Assembly (NCBI GenBank): GCA_017858515.1
Contig: JAFMBM010000029.1
Location: 1-37,323 of the forward strand
Length of the DNA stretch: 37,323 bases
Origin: Cryomorphaceae bacterium
GTDB taxonomy: Bacteria > Bacteroidota > Bacteroidia > Flavobacteriales > Schleiferiaceae
Reading direction: 5' to 3'
Shown: in pieces, positions 23,222 to 32,623 of the stretch
Numbering within the stretch: position 1 is the first letter of the stretch
Layout of the letters: each line of letters opens with the position of its first letter
Made by a program: the position numbers and the translations under genes
Notes under the pieces: model-generated
Told to the model about the DNA's origin: nothing
Seen by the model: only the letters and a program-made list of their open reading frames with translations
The model's database searches: none

Positions 23222-24652
23222 CTAACCTACGCTGCCTTCTAGACTCACGGCAAGCAGCTTTTGAGCTTCTACCGCAAACTCCATAGGAAGCTGGCTGAGA
23301 ACATCTTTGCAATAGCCATTTACAATAAGTGCAATAGCCTCTTCGGTTGGAATACCTCTTTGGTTGCAGTAGAACAATTGGTCTTCTCCAATTTTAGAGG
23401 TAGTGGCCTCATGTTCTACTTGAGCACTTTTGTTGGCTATTTCTATATAGGGGAAGGTATGAGAACCACAGCCATCGCCCATTAATAGGGAGTCGCATTG
23501 AGAGAAGTTGCGAGCATTATCAGCACGTGGACCAATTTTAACGAGTCCGCGATAGCTTCCGTTGCTCTTTCCAGCGCAGATACCTTTGGATATGATGGTG
23601 CTCTTGGTATTTTTTCCCAAGTGAATCATCTTGGTGCCCGTATCGGCTTGCTGATAATTATTGGTAACCGCCACAGAATAGAATTCTCCAACTGAATTTT
23701 CGCCTTTCAAGATGCAGCTGGGATACTTCCAAGTAACCGCAGATCCGGTTTCTACTTGAGTCCAAGAGATCTTGGCGTTTCGTTCGCAAATGCCTCTTTT
23801 GGTTACGAAGTTGAAAATACCTCCCAATCCGTTTACATCTCCGGGATACCAGTTCTGCACGGTAGAATATTTTATTTCGGCACCATCCATGGCAACCAGT
23901 TCCACAACGGCAGCGTGCAATTGGTTTTCATCGCGCATAGGCGCTGTGCATCCTTCTAAATAACTTACGTATGAATCTTCGTCTGCGATTACCAAGGTGC
24001 GCTCAAACTGACCCGTTCCCGATTCATTAATACGGAAATAGGTGCTGAGTTCCATTGGGCAACGCACCCCTTTTGGGATAAAGCAAAACGATCCATCGGT
24101 AAAGACCGCCGAGTTTAAAGCCGCATAAAAATTGTCTGTGCGCGGAACCACTCTTCCCAAATATTTCTGTACTAATTCAGGATGTTCGTGAATGGCCTCA
24201 GTCATGGAACAGAAAATAATTCCCAGTTCGGCCAATTTGGCCTTGAAGGTAGTTTTAACACTTACGCTATCTACCACTATATCTATAGCCACACCACTGA
24301 GCCTTTTCTGCTCGTCTAAGCTGATGCCCAGTTTGGCAAAAGTCTTTAACAATTCAGGATCTACCTCATCTAAGCTATCTAAAACCTTTTTTGGTTTAGG
24401 AGCAGAATAATAGGAGATGGCGTTGAAATCGGGTTTCTTATAAGTAACATTGGCCCAATCGGGCTCTTTCATTTCCTGCCAGATGGCGAAGGCCTCAAGC
24501 CTCCATTGAAGCATCCATTCTGGCTCGTTCTTTTTGGAAGATATCAGTCGAATAATATCTTCATTGATGCCGTTGGGCGCCTTATCGGACTCAATATCGG
24601 TGGTGAAACCGTATTTGTAATCCGACTTGGTAATTTTATCTAATATTTCCAT
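23222..24652 (-). CDS. sufB: SufB, Fe-S scaffold subunit
   Basis: A 476-residue SufB, the main site where the nascent [Fe-S] cluster forms with SufC and SufD. Landmarks are [32 protein letters not shown], and the C-terminal [16 protein letters not shown] block. The conserved cysteines are those of [15 protein letters not shown], and [13 protein letters not shown]. It lies 17 nt after sufA. Confidence 0.96.
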   Translation of the reverse strand: MEILDKITKSDYKYGFTTDIESDKAPNGINEDIIRLISSKKNEPEWMLQWRLEAFAIWQEMKEPDWANVTYKKPDFNAISYYSAPKPKKVLDSLDEVDPELLKTFAKLGISLDEQKRLSGVAIDIVVDSVSVKTTFKAKLAELGIIFCSMTEAIHEHPELVQKYLGRVVPRTDNFYAALNSAVFTDGSFCFIPKGVRCPMELSTYFRINESGTGQFERTLVIADEDSYVSYLEGCTAPMRDENQLHAAVVELVAMDGAEIKYSTVQNWYPGDVNGLGGIFNFVTKRGICERNAKISWTQVETGSAVTWKYPSCILKGENSVGEFYSVAVTNNYQQADTGTKMIHLGKNTKSTIISKGICAGKSNGSYRGLVKIGPRADNARNFSQCDSLLMGDGCGSHTFPYIEIANKSAQVEHEATTSKIGEDQLFYCNQRGIPTEEAIALIVNGYCKDVLSQLPMEFAVEAQKLLAVSLEGSVG

Positions 24653-24669
24653 TGGGGGAGATTCTTGAT

Positions 24670-24999
24670 TTAAACTGCGAAGCTTTCGCCACAGCCGCAG
24701 GTGCGCGTTGCATTCGGATTCTGAAACACAAAGCCTTTTCCATTGAGTCCGGAAGAGTATTCTAAAGTTGTACCTACCAAATACAAAAGGCTCTTTTTGT
24801 CTACGAGAAGAGTAATTCCATCGAAAGCAAAACTTTGATCCGTTTCTTTTTTCTGCTCATCGAAGGTGAGGTCATACGAAAGACCTGAACAACCACCACT
24901 TTGCACGCCAACGCGAACAAATGTGTCTGTGGTATTCTTGCCATCGGCCTGAATTAAAGAAGCCAGTTGCTTCAATGCGGAGTCGGAAATGCTTATCAT
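24670..24999 (-). CDS. sufA: SufA/IscA-type A-type carrier
   Basis: A 109-residue A-type carrier that receives and delivers Fe-S clusters. The three cluster cysteines are visible: one in [10 protein letters not shown] and two in RTCGCGESF at the C-terminus. ATG at 24999 is chosen over an upstream ATG at 25053, because [12 protein letters not shown] is the family N-terminus and the promoter's -7 box (25023-25030) lies between the two. It is the first gene of the suf operon; IscA or ErpA is an equally fair name. Confidence 0.9.
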   Translation of the reverse strand: MISISDSALKQLASLIQADGKNTTDTFVRVGVQSGGCSGLSYDLTFDEQKKETDQSFAFDGITLLVDKKSLLYLVGTTLEYSSGLNGKGFVFQNPNATRTCGCGESFAV

Positions 25000-25003
25000 T
25001 TTG

Positions 25004-25020
25004 TTTAGACTGAATCTAAA
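25004..25020. promoter_or_regulatory. Candidate operator in the suf leader
   Basis: TTTAGA and TCTAAA are perfect 6-bp inverted arms around CTGAA. The element lies between the suf -7 box and the sufA ATG, overlapping the expected transcription start. That position suits a repressor site. No iscR- or sufR-like gene lies in the operon. Confidence 0.45.
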
Positions 25021-25022
25021 TA

Positions 25023-25054
25023 CAAAAGTACGTGAGAAAAATGAACCTCTCAAA
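25023..25054 (-). promoter_or_regulatory. suf operon promoter
   Basis: On the minus strand, TTTG (25051-25054) and TACTTTTG (25023-25030) are separated by exactly 20 bp, matching the Bacteroidota consensus TTTG-N19-21-TAnnTTTG. The predicted transcript starts near 25017 and has a leader of about 18 nt. Confidence 0.75.
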
Positions 25055-25093
25055 CCCCTAAAAGGTTCATTATATCAGAACTTTAGTTCTGGC

Positions 25094-25101
25094 TATATTT
25101 G
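25094..25101 (+). promoter_or_regulatory. -7 box for the large surface protein
   Basis: TATATTTG fits TAnnTTTG. It is only 6 bp before the ATG at 25108, so the transcript would be leaderless or nearly so. No -33 TTTG is found at the right distance. It may be chance. Confidence 0.3.
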
Positions 25102-25107
25102 TATGGG

Positions 25108-28100
25108 ATGGATTTAAGACGAATACACCGTATTCTTTTCTTTGTTTTTAGCGGCCTTTTTCTGAACATATTGGGTTCAGGAATGGCGAAGGCACAGTCG
25201 TGTCTACCCACAGTAGTACTCGGTCAGAATCTCACCATTTGTACTGGAACTACCCTCACTCTGAGTGCGTTTAATCCAAATGCCACCTATCTATGGCAAG
25301 ATGGCAGCACAAATTCCACCTATACGGTTACTTCTAGCGGCACCTTTTGGGTGGCGGTAACCAATTTGTGTGGAACCGCGAGCGACAGTGTTACAGTGAA
25401 TGTACTTCCAACTCCAGCATTAAATCTTGGTCCCGACGCCATTCTTTGTCCGAATACTTCTCAAAGCTTAGGCTTGCCTTTGGGCACCGGAGTGAGTGCC
25501 CTTTGGAGCACAGGCCAAACGGCTGGCATTATTCAGGTTTCCACACCGGGAACCTATTGGCTTACGCTCACCAATCTCTGTGGACAAAGTACCGATACCA
25601 TTGTACTGAGTCCCGGCAGCTTCCCAAGCCTCGACCTAGGTGCAGATAGAGTCTTGTGTTCAAATACAGGACTGAATCTAAATCCTAGTGTTCCTGCAGG
25701 TCATACCATTCAGTGGAGCACCGGACAAAGTGCTTCGGGAATTCACATTCAGAATCCGGGTACGTATTGGGCCACTCTGAGCAATAGTTGTGGAAGTATA
25801 ACCGACACTATTGAAGTTGCGCCTATTCCCGATCCAAACTTCCTTCCAGCCAACGCTTTTTTGTGCAATGGCAATCCAGTAATTCTTTCTCCCAGTATTT
25901 CAGCCAGCAGCAATAACTGGAGTACAGGAAGTACAGCGCCTCAAATAAGTGTGAGTAATCCGGGAACCTATTGGCTACAGTATACCAACGAATGTGGAAG
26001 CTTTTCAGATACCACGGTGGTTGGATTGGTTCCTAGCTACTCTCTATCTTTTGGTTCAGACACTCTTCGTTCTTGCGGTCCTTTGCTGCTCAATCCTGGT
26101 TTGCCGAGCAGCCTGACTTTTGATTGGGACGATGGAAGTAGTTTACCCAATAGACTGATTGATCAAAGCGGTATGGTTCGATTAACGGTGAGTACCAATT
26201 GCAACTTTGCCACAGACAGTGTGTATGTACTTATTGACGATCCTGTGGCTCTGCCTGCCTCTCAAACTCTTTTTAAATGCCCCGGTCAGCCTTTGAATTA
26301 TTCCTTTAATCCCGTAGTAGGAACCAGCTATACTTGGTTGGATGGTGGCCTACAAGGCAATGCGGTTACTATTTCAAATGATGGCACTTATCGTTTGGTA
26401 GGATCCAATTCATGCGGTTCTGATACGGCCGTTTTTGTGGTAAGTAGTTCCGCCGCGGCCTTGGTCCCCAATCTCGGTCCAGATACTATCACCTGCTCTC
26501 GCTTTTGGATTAAGCCCAATGTGAGCAACTACAATTCTATACTGTGGAGTAACAATTCTACGGCAGATAGCATTCGCGTTATCAGCGGTACTTTTTGGGT
26601 ACAGATTACCAACGGATGTGGTACGTATTCAGATACTATTGTTATTGTTTCCAACGCCATTCCCAATTTTAACTTGGGGGATACCCTTGCCTTTTGTGCT
26701 GGCCAATCGGTGAGTCTGAGTGTTCCTTCGCGCAGCTTCTTGAGTTATTTATGGTCGAATGGAAATACCAACCCATCCAGCAACTTCAATCAGAGTGGTT
26801 GGGCATGGGTAGAAATAACCAGTCCTTGTACTATCCGAAGAGATAGTGTTTATTTAGATGCGCAATTCCTTCCCAGCAATACGGCACCCATACCCACTTT
26901 GGCCATTTGTGCGGGCGATACAGCTTCCACAACTTTGCCTTTTGCTTGGAACCCGTCTGAGGTAAGTTGGAGTTCGGGCGACACCGGATTGGTTTTTAGA
27001 AGTCCAATGGCGGGTAGGCACTTTTATACCATTACCAATGTATGTGGCAGCTTTACCGACAGTTTTAGTTTGGATGTTGTGAGTGCTCCGAATCCATTCT
27101 TGCCCGACACCGCCTTTTTCTGCCCTGGAATGTCTGCCCAGTTCAATGCGGCTTCCTCAGGAGCCAACACCTTTATTTGGTCGGATGGCACTACCGATAG
27201 CATAGTGCAAATCACCCAGCCCGGAACCGCTTGGGTTACCCTAATCAATGCTTGTGGACAAACCTCAGACTCGGTTTATATCAAAACCGACCAAAACCTT
27301 CCGCCTATTTCATTGGGTTCAGACACCTTAGTGTGCGGGGGTTCGCTCTTACTTCAATCGGGTATAAGCAATTCTTCACCTTTTAACACCCTTTGGTCGA
27401 ATGGCAGTACCAATACCCAGTTGAATGTAAATCAAAGTGGAAGTTATTGGGTAGAGGTTACCAATTCCTGTCAGATTCAGCGCGATACCATCCAAGTAAG
27501 TTTCCTTTCTCCACCTCAATTCTTTTTGGCCAATGAATTTCAATTTTGCCTGGGAAGCACTCTGAATGTAAATGTTACTTCGCCTATGTCTTCATATTTA
27601 TGGAGTACAGGCGCTACAAGCTCTGCCGTAAGTCTCAATCAGCCGGGAACCTATTGGGTACAAGCAACCAATGCTTGCGGTACCTTGATTGACACATTCG
27701 ATTTGGTGGTAGCACCTCCTGTGCAATTGAATTTAGGAAGAGACACCGCCATTTGTAGCGGCGATAGCCTTTTGCTCGATGCCGGCACGGGTTATTTTGG
27801 AAGAACCTGGAACAACGGAAGCACCGACCAACTTCGGTGGGTGAGCCAGCCAGGTATTTATTTCGTAGATGCCGTAGGCTTCTGCAACACTTTTAGAGAC
27901 AGTATAGTAATTAGCCTAAAAGACACTCCCGTCTTCGACTTAGGACCTCCCTTGACTATTTGTTTAGTAGGAGGAAGTCTAAGCATTGGCGGACCTGCTG
28001 ATAGGGAATCCTATACTTGGAGTACGGGATCAACAACAGATACTCTCTTGATCACCAGTCCGGGCGATTATTGGCTTACCGTATCCAATGGTTGCTTCAG

Positions 28101-28833
28101 CTACACAGATACCGTACATATACTGGGTGAAGCCGTTCCTGATCTACATATTGGAAGAGATAGCAGCCTTTGTTTGGGTGAAAGTCTTTTGATTGGCAAT
28201 CCAGATTATTTACTGAATTGGGAGGATGGAAGCACCTCTTTTGATCGCTTAATCTCGCAGGCAGGAACCTATTGGGCCTCTTTTACCAACAGCTGTGGAA
28301 CTTTTTACGATACCGTTCGGGTAGAATTTCAAGACAGCATTGTTGCCCTGCGCTATGATTCTCTTATTTGTTTAGAAGATACCGTTTATTTTTCTCTTCC
28401 CAGGGCTCTAGCCGATTCGGTTTGGTGGCAAGATGGTGGACCCATTGAAAACCGAGCCTTTGTATTTGCAGATAAGTACGTTTACTTCATGCAAAATGCC
28501 TGTGGAACCGTGCGCGCTTCCTACACCTTAGAGGTAATCGATTGCGAATGCGAGCTCTATATTCCCAATAGCTTTAGTCCTAATAACGATGGGCTTAACG
28601 ACTATTTCCAGATAGGCCATTCCTGCGATTTGGTGGATTATAGGATCAGTGTGTACAACCGATGGGGAGAAAGGGTTTACGAATCAAATGAAAGTACAGA
28701 CCTTTGGGACGGAAAAATGAAGGGCATTCCCTTGGCTGCGGGCATTTATACTGCGGTAGTAGAAGCCTACATTCGGCAGGGAACCCGATATCGTTTTAGA
28801 AGTTATACCCAAACACTCAACCTCATTAAATGA
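25108..28833 (+). CDS. Giant repeat surface protein, CHU_C/T9SS type B tail
   Basis: A 1241-residue exported protein. The signal peptide spans about 1-29 (ending AKAQS). Then come about 16 repeats of ~70 residues, each following the pattern LGxD...CxG...YLWSxGST...PGTYWVxxTNxCG...D(T/S), an Ig/PKD-like beta sandwich in which two conserved cysteines could form a disulfide. Repeats 5, 6, 9 and 16 are the most diverged. The last ~95 residues are a gliding-motility-associated (CHU_C) domain with FSPNNDGLND, YNRWGERVY and LWDGK motifs, which directs export by the type IX system (type B). It probably acts as an adhesin or surface-layer component. ATG 25108 is preferred to a TTG three codons upstream. 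The stop overlaps the thiL start by 4 bp. Confidence 0.88.
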   Translation: MDLRRIHRILFFVFSGLFLNILGSGMAKAQSCLPTVVLGQNLTICTGTTLTLSAFNPNATYLWQDGSTNSTYTVTSSGTFWVAVTNLCGTASDSVTVNVLPTPALNLGPDAILCPNTSQSLGLPLGTGVSALWSTGQTAGIIQVSTPGTYWLTLTNLCGQSTDTIVLSPGSFPSLDLGADRVLCSNTGLNLNPSVPAGHTIQWSTGQSASGIHIQNPGTYWATLSNSCGSITDTIEVAPIPDPNFLPANAFLCNGNPVILSPSISASSNNWSTGSTAPQISVSNPGTYWLQYTNECGSFSDTTVVGLVPSYSLSFGSDTLRSCGPLLLNPGLPSSLTFDWDDGSSLPNRLIDQSGMVRLTVSTNCNFATDSVYVLIDDPVALPASQTLFKCPGQPLNYSFNPVVGTSYTWLDGGLQGNAVTISNDGTYRLVGSNSCGSDTAVFVVSSSAAALVPNLGPDTITCSRFWIKPNVSNYNSILWSNNSTADSIRVISGTFWVQITNGCGTYSDTIVIVSNAIPNFNLGDTLAFCAGQSVSLSVPSRSFLSYLWSNGNTNPSSNFNQSGWAWVEITSPCTIRRDSVYLDAQFLPSNTAPIPTLAICAGDTASTTLPFAWNPSEVSWSSGDTGLVFRSPMAGRHFYTITNVCGSFTDSFSLDVVSAPNPFLPDTAFFCPGMSAQFNAASSGANTFIWSDGTTDSIVQITQPGTAWVTLINACGQTSDSVYIKTDQNLPPISLGSDTLVCGGSLLLQSGISNSSPFNTLWSNGSTNTQLNVNQSGSYWVEVTNSCQIQRDTIQVSFLSPPQFFLANEFQFCLGSTLNVNVTSPMSSYLWSTGATSSAVSLNQPGTYWVQATNACGTLIDTFDLVVAPPVQLNLGRDTAICSGDSLLLDAGTGYFGRTWNNGSTDQLRWVSQPGIYFVDAVGFCNTFRDSIVISLKDTPVFDLGPPLTICLVGGSLSIGGPADRESYTWSTGSTTDTLLITSPGDYWLTVSNGCFSYTDTVHILGEAVPDLHIGRDSSLCLGESLLIGNPDYLLNWEDGSTSFDRLISQAGTYWASFTNSCGTFYDTVRVEFQDSIVALRYDSLICLEDTVYFSLPRALADSVWWQDGGPIENRAFVFADKYVYFMQNACGTVRASYTLEVIDCECELYIPNSFSPNNDGLNDYFQIGHSCDLVDYRISVYNRWGERVYESNESTDLWDGKMKGIPLAAGIYTAVVEAYIRQGTRYRFRSYTQTLNLIK

Positions 28834-29885
28834 GCGACGATTCTGAATTGACCTCCTTAGATAAACTAGGAGAATTTGGCCTTATTCAACATCTTACGGA
28901 AGCCATTGAGCTTCAGCAAAGCTCTTCCGTACTTGGCATCGGCGACGATGCGGCCGTGCTTGATTTCAACGAAAAACAATGCCTGGTTTCTACCGATATG
29001 TTGGTAGAAGGGGTTCACTTCGATCTGGCTTATGTTCCTTTGGAGCATTTGGGTTATAAATCGGCTATGGTGAACTTCAGCGATATATACGCCATGGGCG
29101 GAAAGCCCACTCAGCTTTTAGTTTCCCTCGCGGTCTCCAACCGATTTACTTTACAGGCCTTAGAAAGCATTTATTCTGGCATTCGCAGAGCTTGTCAAAT
29201 TCATGAAGTAGATCTTATTGGAGGCGATACCAGTTCGAGCAAGCAAGGATTAATCCTTAGCCTTACGGCCATGGGCGAAGTACACGCCAATGAATATGTA
29301 AGGCGTTCTGGCTCTAGAGAAAATGATTTATTGGTTGTTTCAGGCGATTTGGGCGGAGCCTTTATGGGATTGCAAGTACTCGAAAGAGAAAAGGCGGTGT
29401 TCATAGAAAATCCAAACAGTCAGCCTGATTTAACAGACTACACTTATGTGGTTGGAAGGCTTCTCAAGCCCGAAGCAAGAAAAGATGTGATAGAGTGCTT
29501 GAGTGATTTGAATATCGTTCCCACCTCTATGATCGATATTTCGGATGGACTCTCCTCAGAGGCCATTCACCTGGCCCGTGCCTCTGGACTGGGTTGTCGG
29601 ATTTACGAAGAAAAACTGCCCATAGCCGAAGACACTTTTAAAGTGTGCGAAGAGTTTAGGTTGAATGCCCCCACCATTGCTCTCAATGGTGGTGAAGAAT
29701 ATGAGTTGCTGTTTACGGTTTCTCCCTCCGACTACGAAAAGATTGCCAATCATATGTTGTTTACCGTAATCGGACATATGACCAATGCCAAAGAAGGCTA
29801 CGGCTTTATAACCAACCAAGGAGAACGCATTGCATTGAGCGCTCAAGGTTGGAATGCCTTTTTGAACAATTCTGCTCCTGAGTAA
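28830..29885 (+). CDS. thiL: Thiamine-monophosphate kinase
   Basis: A 351-residue enzyme that phosphorylates thiamine monophosphate to the cofactor thiamine pyrophosphate using ATP. Typical ThiL motifs appear in order: GIGDDAAVL (metal/ATP), STDMLVEGVHF, NFSDIYAMGG, LIGGDTSSS, DISDGLSSEAIHLARAS, and GGEEYELLF. The length is slightly above the 320-350 usual for the family. It overlaps the stop of the large surface-protein gene by ATGA, an unlikely functional partner, so coupling probably reflects compact packing. The reductase gene follows after 10 nt. Confidence 0.94.
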   Translation: MSDDSELTSLDKLGEFGLIQHLTEAIELQQSSSVLGIGDDAAVLDFNEKQCLVSTDMLVEGVHFDLAYVPLEHLGYKSAMVNFSDIYAMGGKPTQLLVSLAVSNRFTLQALESIYSGIRRACQIHEVDLIGGDTSSSKQGLILSLTAMGEVHANEYVRRSGSRENDLLVVSGDLGGAFMGLQVLEREKAVFIENPNSQPDLTDYTYVVGRLLKPEARKDVIECLSDLNIVPTSMIDISDGLSSEAIHLARASGLGCRIYEEKLPIAEDTFKVCEEFRLNAPTIALNGGEEYELLFTVSPSDYEKIANHMLFTVIGHMTNAKEGYGFITNQGERIALSAQGWNAFLNNSAPE

Positions 29886-29895
29886 TTATTGTAGC

Positions 29896-30474
29896 ATGAA
29901 TTCTTTACACATCGCTATTGTTTCAGGCGCAAGCCGTCAAGGCCGTCAGTCGCACAAAGTAGCGCAGCACCTCTTTTCTCTTTTACAACAAGAGGAGGCC
30001 ATTGAGGTCAATCTTATAGATGTTAGCTCTGCCGATATTCCCCATTATCAAGATGGAGACTTGCGCAGCCTGGAAGTTCAAGAAAAACATGCCGCCTTTT
30101 CGAAGCAATTGAAAGAGGCCGATTGTATAATCTTGGTGAGTCCGGAGTATAATGGCGGAATGTCTGGATCTTTGAAAAACTTTCTAGATCATTTTCGTCC
30201 GGAGTACGATCGAACGGTATTCGGACTGGCATCGGTTTCGAGCGGCAGCATGGGCGGATTAAACGCCATGCAGCAAATGGTCGCTTTTGTGAGCTATGTA
30301 GGCGGATTTCTATCGAACTCTCGTCTCTTGGTGAGTGATATTAGCCGAGGATTTGATGAAAGCAATGCCGTGATAGATGCCCGTTTAGAAAAGAATGCTA
30401 AGCGTTTTGCCGAAGATGTAGTTTGGTTGGGCAGGGCCGTAAAAGCCAAGAAGCTAGAGGAAATTAAAGGCTAA
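29896..30474 (+). CDS. NADPH-dependent FMN reductase-like protein
   Basis: A 192-residue flavodoxin-fold protein. The FMN phosphate loop is SGASRQGRQS near the N-terminus, and the isoalloxazine-contacting loop is SPEYNGGMSGSLKNFLD. Members reduce flavins, quinones, azo compounds or chromate with NAD(P)H; the true substrate is unknown. It probably shares a transcript with thiL. Its 3' end overlaps the 3' end of the converging hydrolase gene by 11 bp. Confidence 0.85.
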   Translation: MNSLHIAIVSGASRQGRQSHKVAQHLFSLLQQEEAIEVNLIDVSSADIPHYQDGDLRSLEVQEKHAAFSKQLKEADCIILVSPEYNGGMSGSLKNFLDHFRPEYDRTVFGLASVSSGSMGGLNAMQQMVAFVSYVGGFLSNSRLLVSDISRGFDESNAVIDARLEKNAKRFAEDVVWLGRAVKAKKLEEIKG

Positions 30475-31219
30475 TCAGCCAATCTTGGTATTGCTTGGCC
30501 AAGACTTGAGGCTGTTCCAATAAACCCATATGTGCGCCTTCTATTTTTAAAATTTTTCGGGGAGACAGCTCTTCTAGCACTTTTTGCAATGAAGTTAGGT
30601 CTAGAATCGGATCGGTTTCAGAGTAGATGAAGAGCAGTTTCTTGAAGGTAGGCAAAAGATGGGTTCTGTTCTTGCGGCGCATCATTCCTTTTATAGACGC
30701 CACAATGCCTTTTACCGGAGTTTGTAATCCAACCGAAAGAGCGGTATCCAAAGCCTTTTCATTGGTATAATTGGGAGGAAACAAAGAGCTCAGAGTGGCT
30801 TGGATATAGGCCGTAGGATTGGCTAGAGCCAAGCGAATAGATTTCTCGCGAAGGAGTTTTCTTTCGGCACTATCGGCTTGGGAAGTAGAGTTGAGCAAAC
30901 AAAGCGAAGCGCAATAGGATGGATTTGCCTCAAGAAAAGCGAGAGCCACATATCCACCCATGCTATGGCCAATGAGGTGGCATTTTGAAATCTCCTTCTC
31001 ATCTAAAAGCTTTTTTACTTCGGAGGCCATCGCCTCCATTGTATGCACCTCTCCCATGCATTCGCTTTTACCGTGACCGGGTAAATCGAGGGCGATACAA
31101 TGATATTGTAAAGAGAGAAGTGAAATCATTTCCTCCCAAAGCGAAGCCGCGCCTAGAAAGCCATGGAGAAAAACAATGGCCTCGTCTTTCTCAACCGAAT
31201 ACTCTTGATAGTGTAGCAT
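30464..31219 (-). CDS. Alpha/beta-fold hydrolase
   Basis: A 251-residue alpha/beta hydrolase without a signal peptide. The oxyanion HGFLG is at 19-23, the nucleophile elbow GHSMGG carries S86, the acid is D203 in ETDPILD (D207 is an alternative) and the base is H230 in EGAHMG. The size and HGFLG motif recall MenH-type enzymes and small carboxylesterases, but no menaquinone genes are near, so the substrate is open. It begins 1 nt after the aminopeptidase stop, in one operon. Confidence 0.85.
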   Translation of the reverse strand: MLHYQEYSVEKDEAIVFLHGFLGAASLWEEMISLLSLQYHCIALDLPGHGKSECMGEVHTMEAMASEVKKLLDEKEISKCHLIGHSMGGYVALAFLEANPSYCASLCLLNSTSQADSAERKLLREKSIRLALANPTAYIQATLSSLFPPNYTNEKALDTALSVGLQTPVKGIVASIKGMMRRKNRTHLLPTFKKLLFIYSETDPILDLTSLQKVLEELSPRKILKIEGAHMGLLEQPQVLAKQYQDWLISL

Positions 31220-31220
31220 A

Positions 31221-32522
31221 CTAGAATGAAGCTGCTGAATTCATGCGCTCTTCAATCTCTTCTACTTCTTTGGGAATACCGCTGGTCATATTCAGGTTGC
31301 CATCCTCCCCAATAATAATATTCTCCTCAATTCGAATTCCCAATCCCTCTTCTAGAATATAAATACCCGGTTCTACCGTAAAGGCATTGCCCACTTCCAT
31401 TTGGGTAGTCCACAAACCTACATCGTGCACATCTAGCCCTAGATAATGGGAAGTGCCATGCATGAAGTACTTCTTATAGGCCGGCCATTCTGGATTTTGA
31501 TTCTTAATATCCGTCTTGTCTATGAGTTTTAGTCCGAGCAGTTCCGCTTCCATTAATTTGCCCACTTCTCTGTGGTATTCGTGCAATTGGTTGCCTGGGC
31601 GGAGCATGTCCATCGCTGCCTTTTGAACGCGCAAGACCGCATTGTAGACCTCCTTTTGTCTTGGACTAAACTTGCCGTTGGCCGGAAAGCAGCGCGTAAC
31701 ATCGGAGGCATAGTTGCCATACCAGCAGCCCACATCAAAGAGAATGAGATCGCCATCTTTTACCGGAGCATCGTTATCTATATAGTGCAAAACGCAGGCA
31801 TTGGCGCCCGAGGCAATAATGGGTTCGTAGGAAAAGCCACGGCTACCCTTTGAAATGTATTCGTGAATAAACTCCGCTTCTAGCTCGTACTCCATTACAC
31901 CGGGTTTGAGCATGGCCAAGATTCTGTCGTAGGCTCCTTTATTTATATCGGCTGCTTTTTGCATTAGAACAATCTCTTCTGCCTGCTTTACCGAACGAAT
32001 CTGATGCATAATGGGGGCAGAGCGGTGTACAGGATGAAGAGGATAATTCTGACGGACCCAGGATGACAAGCGATCTTCTTTGGTTTCGATGGCCACCTTA
32101 GCTCTCAAATGCTCATTGCGATTGAGGTAGACAGAAGTTGCTTGGGTCATGAGATTATTGAACAAGCTTTCGAATTCTGTGTTCCATAGAACAGTAGCAA
32201 TGCCCGAAGCTTGTCTCGCCTGTTCTTTGCTTAGCTTGGCTCCTTCCCAAATGGCAATGGTTTCGCTGGTTTCTTTGATCAACAAAACTTCGCGGTGTTT
32301 GGGGTCGAAAGCCTGCGGAAACAGAATAAGGATGCTTTCTTCTTGGTCTATGCCCGAAAGGTGAAGGAGGTCTTTGTTCTGCATAAAAGGCATAGTGCCG
32401 TCTGCATTGGTAGGAAGAATGTCGTTGCTAGTAAAAACAGCCAAAGAGCCTTCTTGCATATGCGCTGTAAAGCGCTTGCGGTTGGAAGAATAGAGAGAAG
32501 AGGGAGCAGGAGTATATCGCAT
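31221..32522 (-). CDS. pepP: Xaa-Pro aminopeptidase (aminopeptidase P)
   Basis: A 433-residue dimetal peptidase that removes the N-terminal residue before proline. The creatinase-like N-domain (about 1-165) is followed by the pita-bread domain with all five metal ligands in expected places: the two aspartates in FDVGCWYGNYASDVTR, H in HGTSHYLGLD, E in VEPGIY and E in IRIEENI. ATG 32522 is chosen because MRYTPAPSS is the usual start for the family in Bacteroidota; a frame from 32618 would add 32 basic residues and run into the sdh promoter region. It is divergent from sdhC, with 101 bp between. Confidence 0.93.
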   Translation of the reverse strand: MRYTPAPSSLYSSNRKRFTAHMQEGSLAVFTSNDILPTNADGTMPFMQNKDLLHLSGIDQEESILILFPQAFDPKHREVLLIKETSETIAIWEGAKLSKEQARQASGIATVLWNTEFESLFNNLMTQATSVYLNRNEHLRAKVAIETKEDRLSSWVRQNYPLHPVHRSAPIMHQIRSVKQAEEIVLMQKAADINKGAYDRILAMLKPGVMEYELEAEFIHEYISKGSRGFSYEPIIASGANACVLHYIDNDAPVKDGDLILFDVGCWYGNYASDVTRCFPANGKFSPRQKEVYNAVLRVQKAAMDMLRPGNQLHEYHREVGKLMEAELLGLKLIDKTDIKNQNPEWPAYKKYFMHGTSHYLGLDVHDVGLWTTQMEVGNAFTVEPGIYILEEGLGIRIEENIIIGEDGNLNMTSGIPKEVEEIEERMNSAASF

Positions 32523-32575
32523 ATTAGGAATGATTCTAAATAAAAAGTTTCGAACGATAAAGTCTTTACCGCGTT

Positions 32576-32583
32576 TACCTTTG
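32576..32583 (+). promoter_or_regulatory. -7 box of the sdh operon
   Basis: TACCTTTG matches TAnnTTTG and gives a leader of about 33 nt before the sdhC ATG. The nearest -33-like TTTC (32548-32551) is 24 bp away, longer than usual. On the opposite strand TATCTTTG (32589-32596) could serve pepP, so the two promoters would be back to back. Confidence 0.45.
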
Positions 32584-32623
32584 CGTACCAAAGATAGATT
32601 GGGCAAGTAGAAAATCATAATTT

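Noticed and set aside
25346-28833. CRISPR-like or tandem DNA repeat in the large surface gene
   Set aside because: The repeats are visible at protein level (~70 residues) and too diverged at DNA level to be a CRISPR or simple tandem array.
32523-32618. N-terminal extension of the aminopeptidase to 32618
   Set aside because: It would add 32 basic residues not found in the family and run across the sdh promoter region; the ATG at 32522 gives the expected N-terminus.
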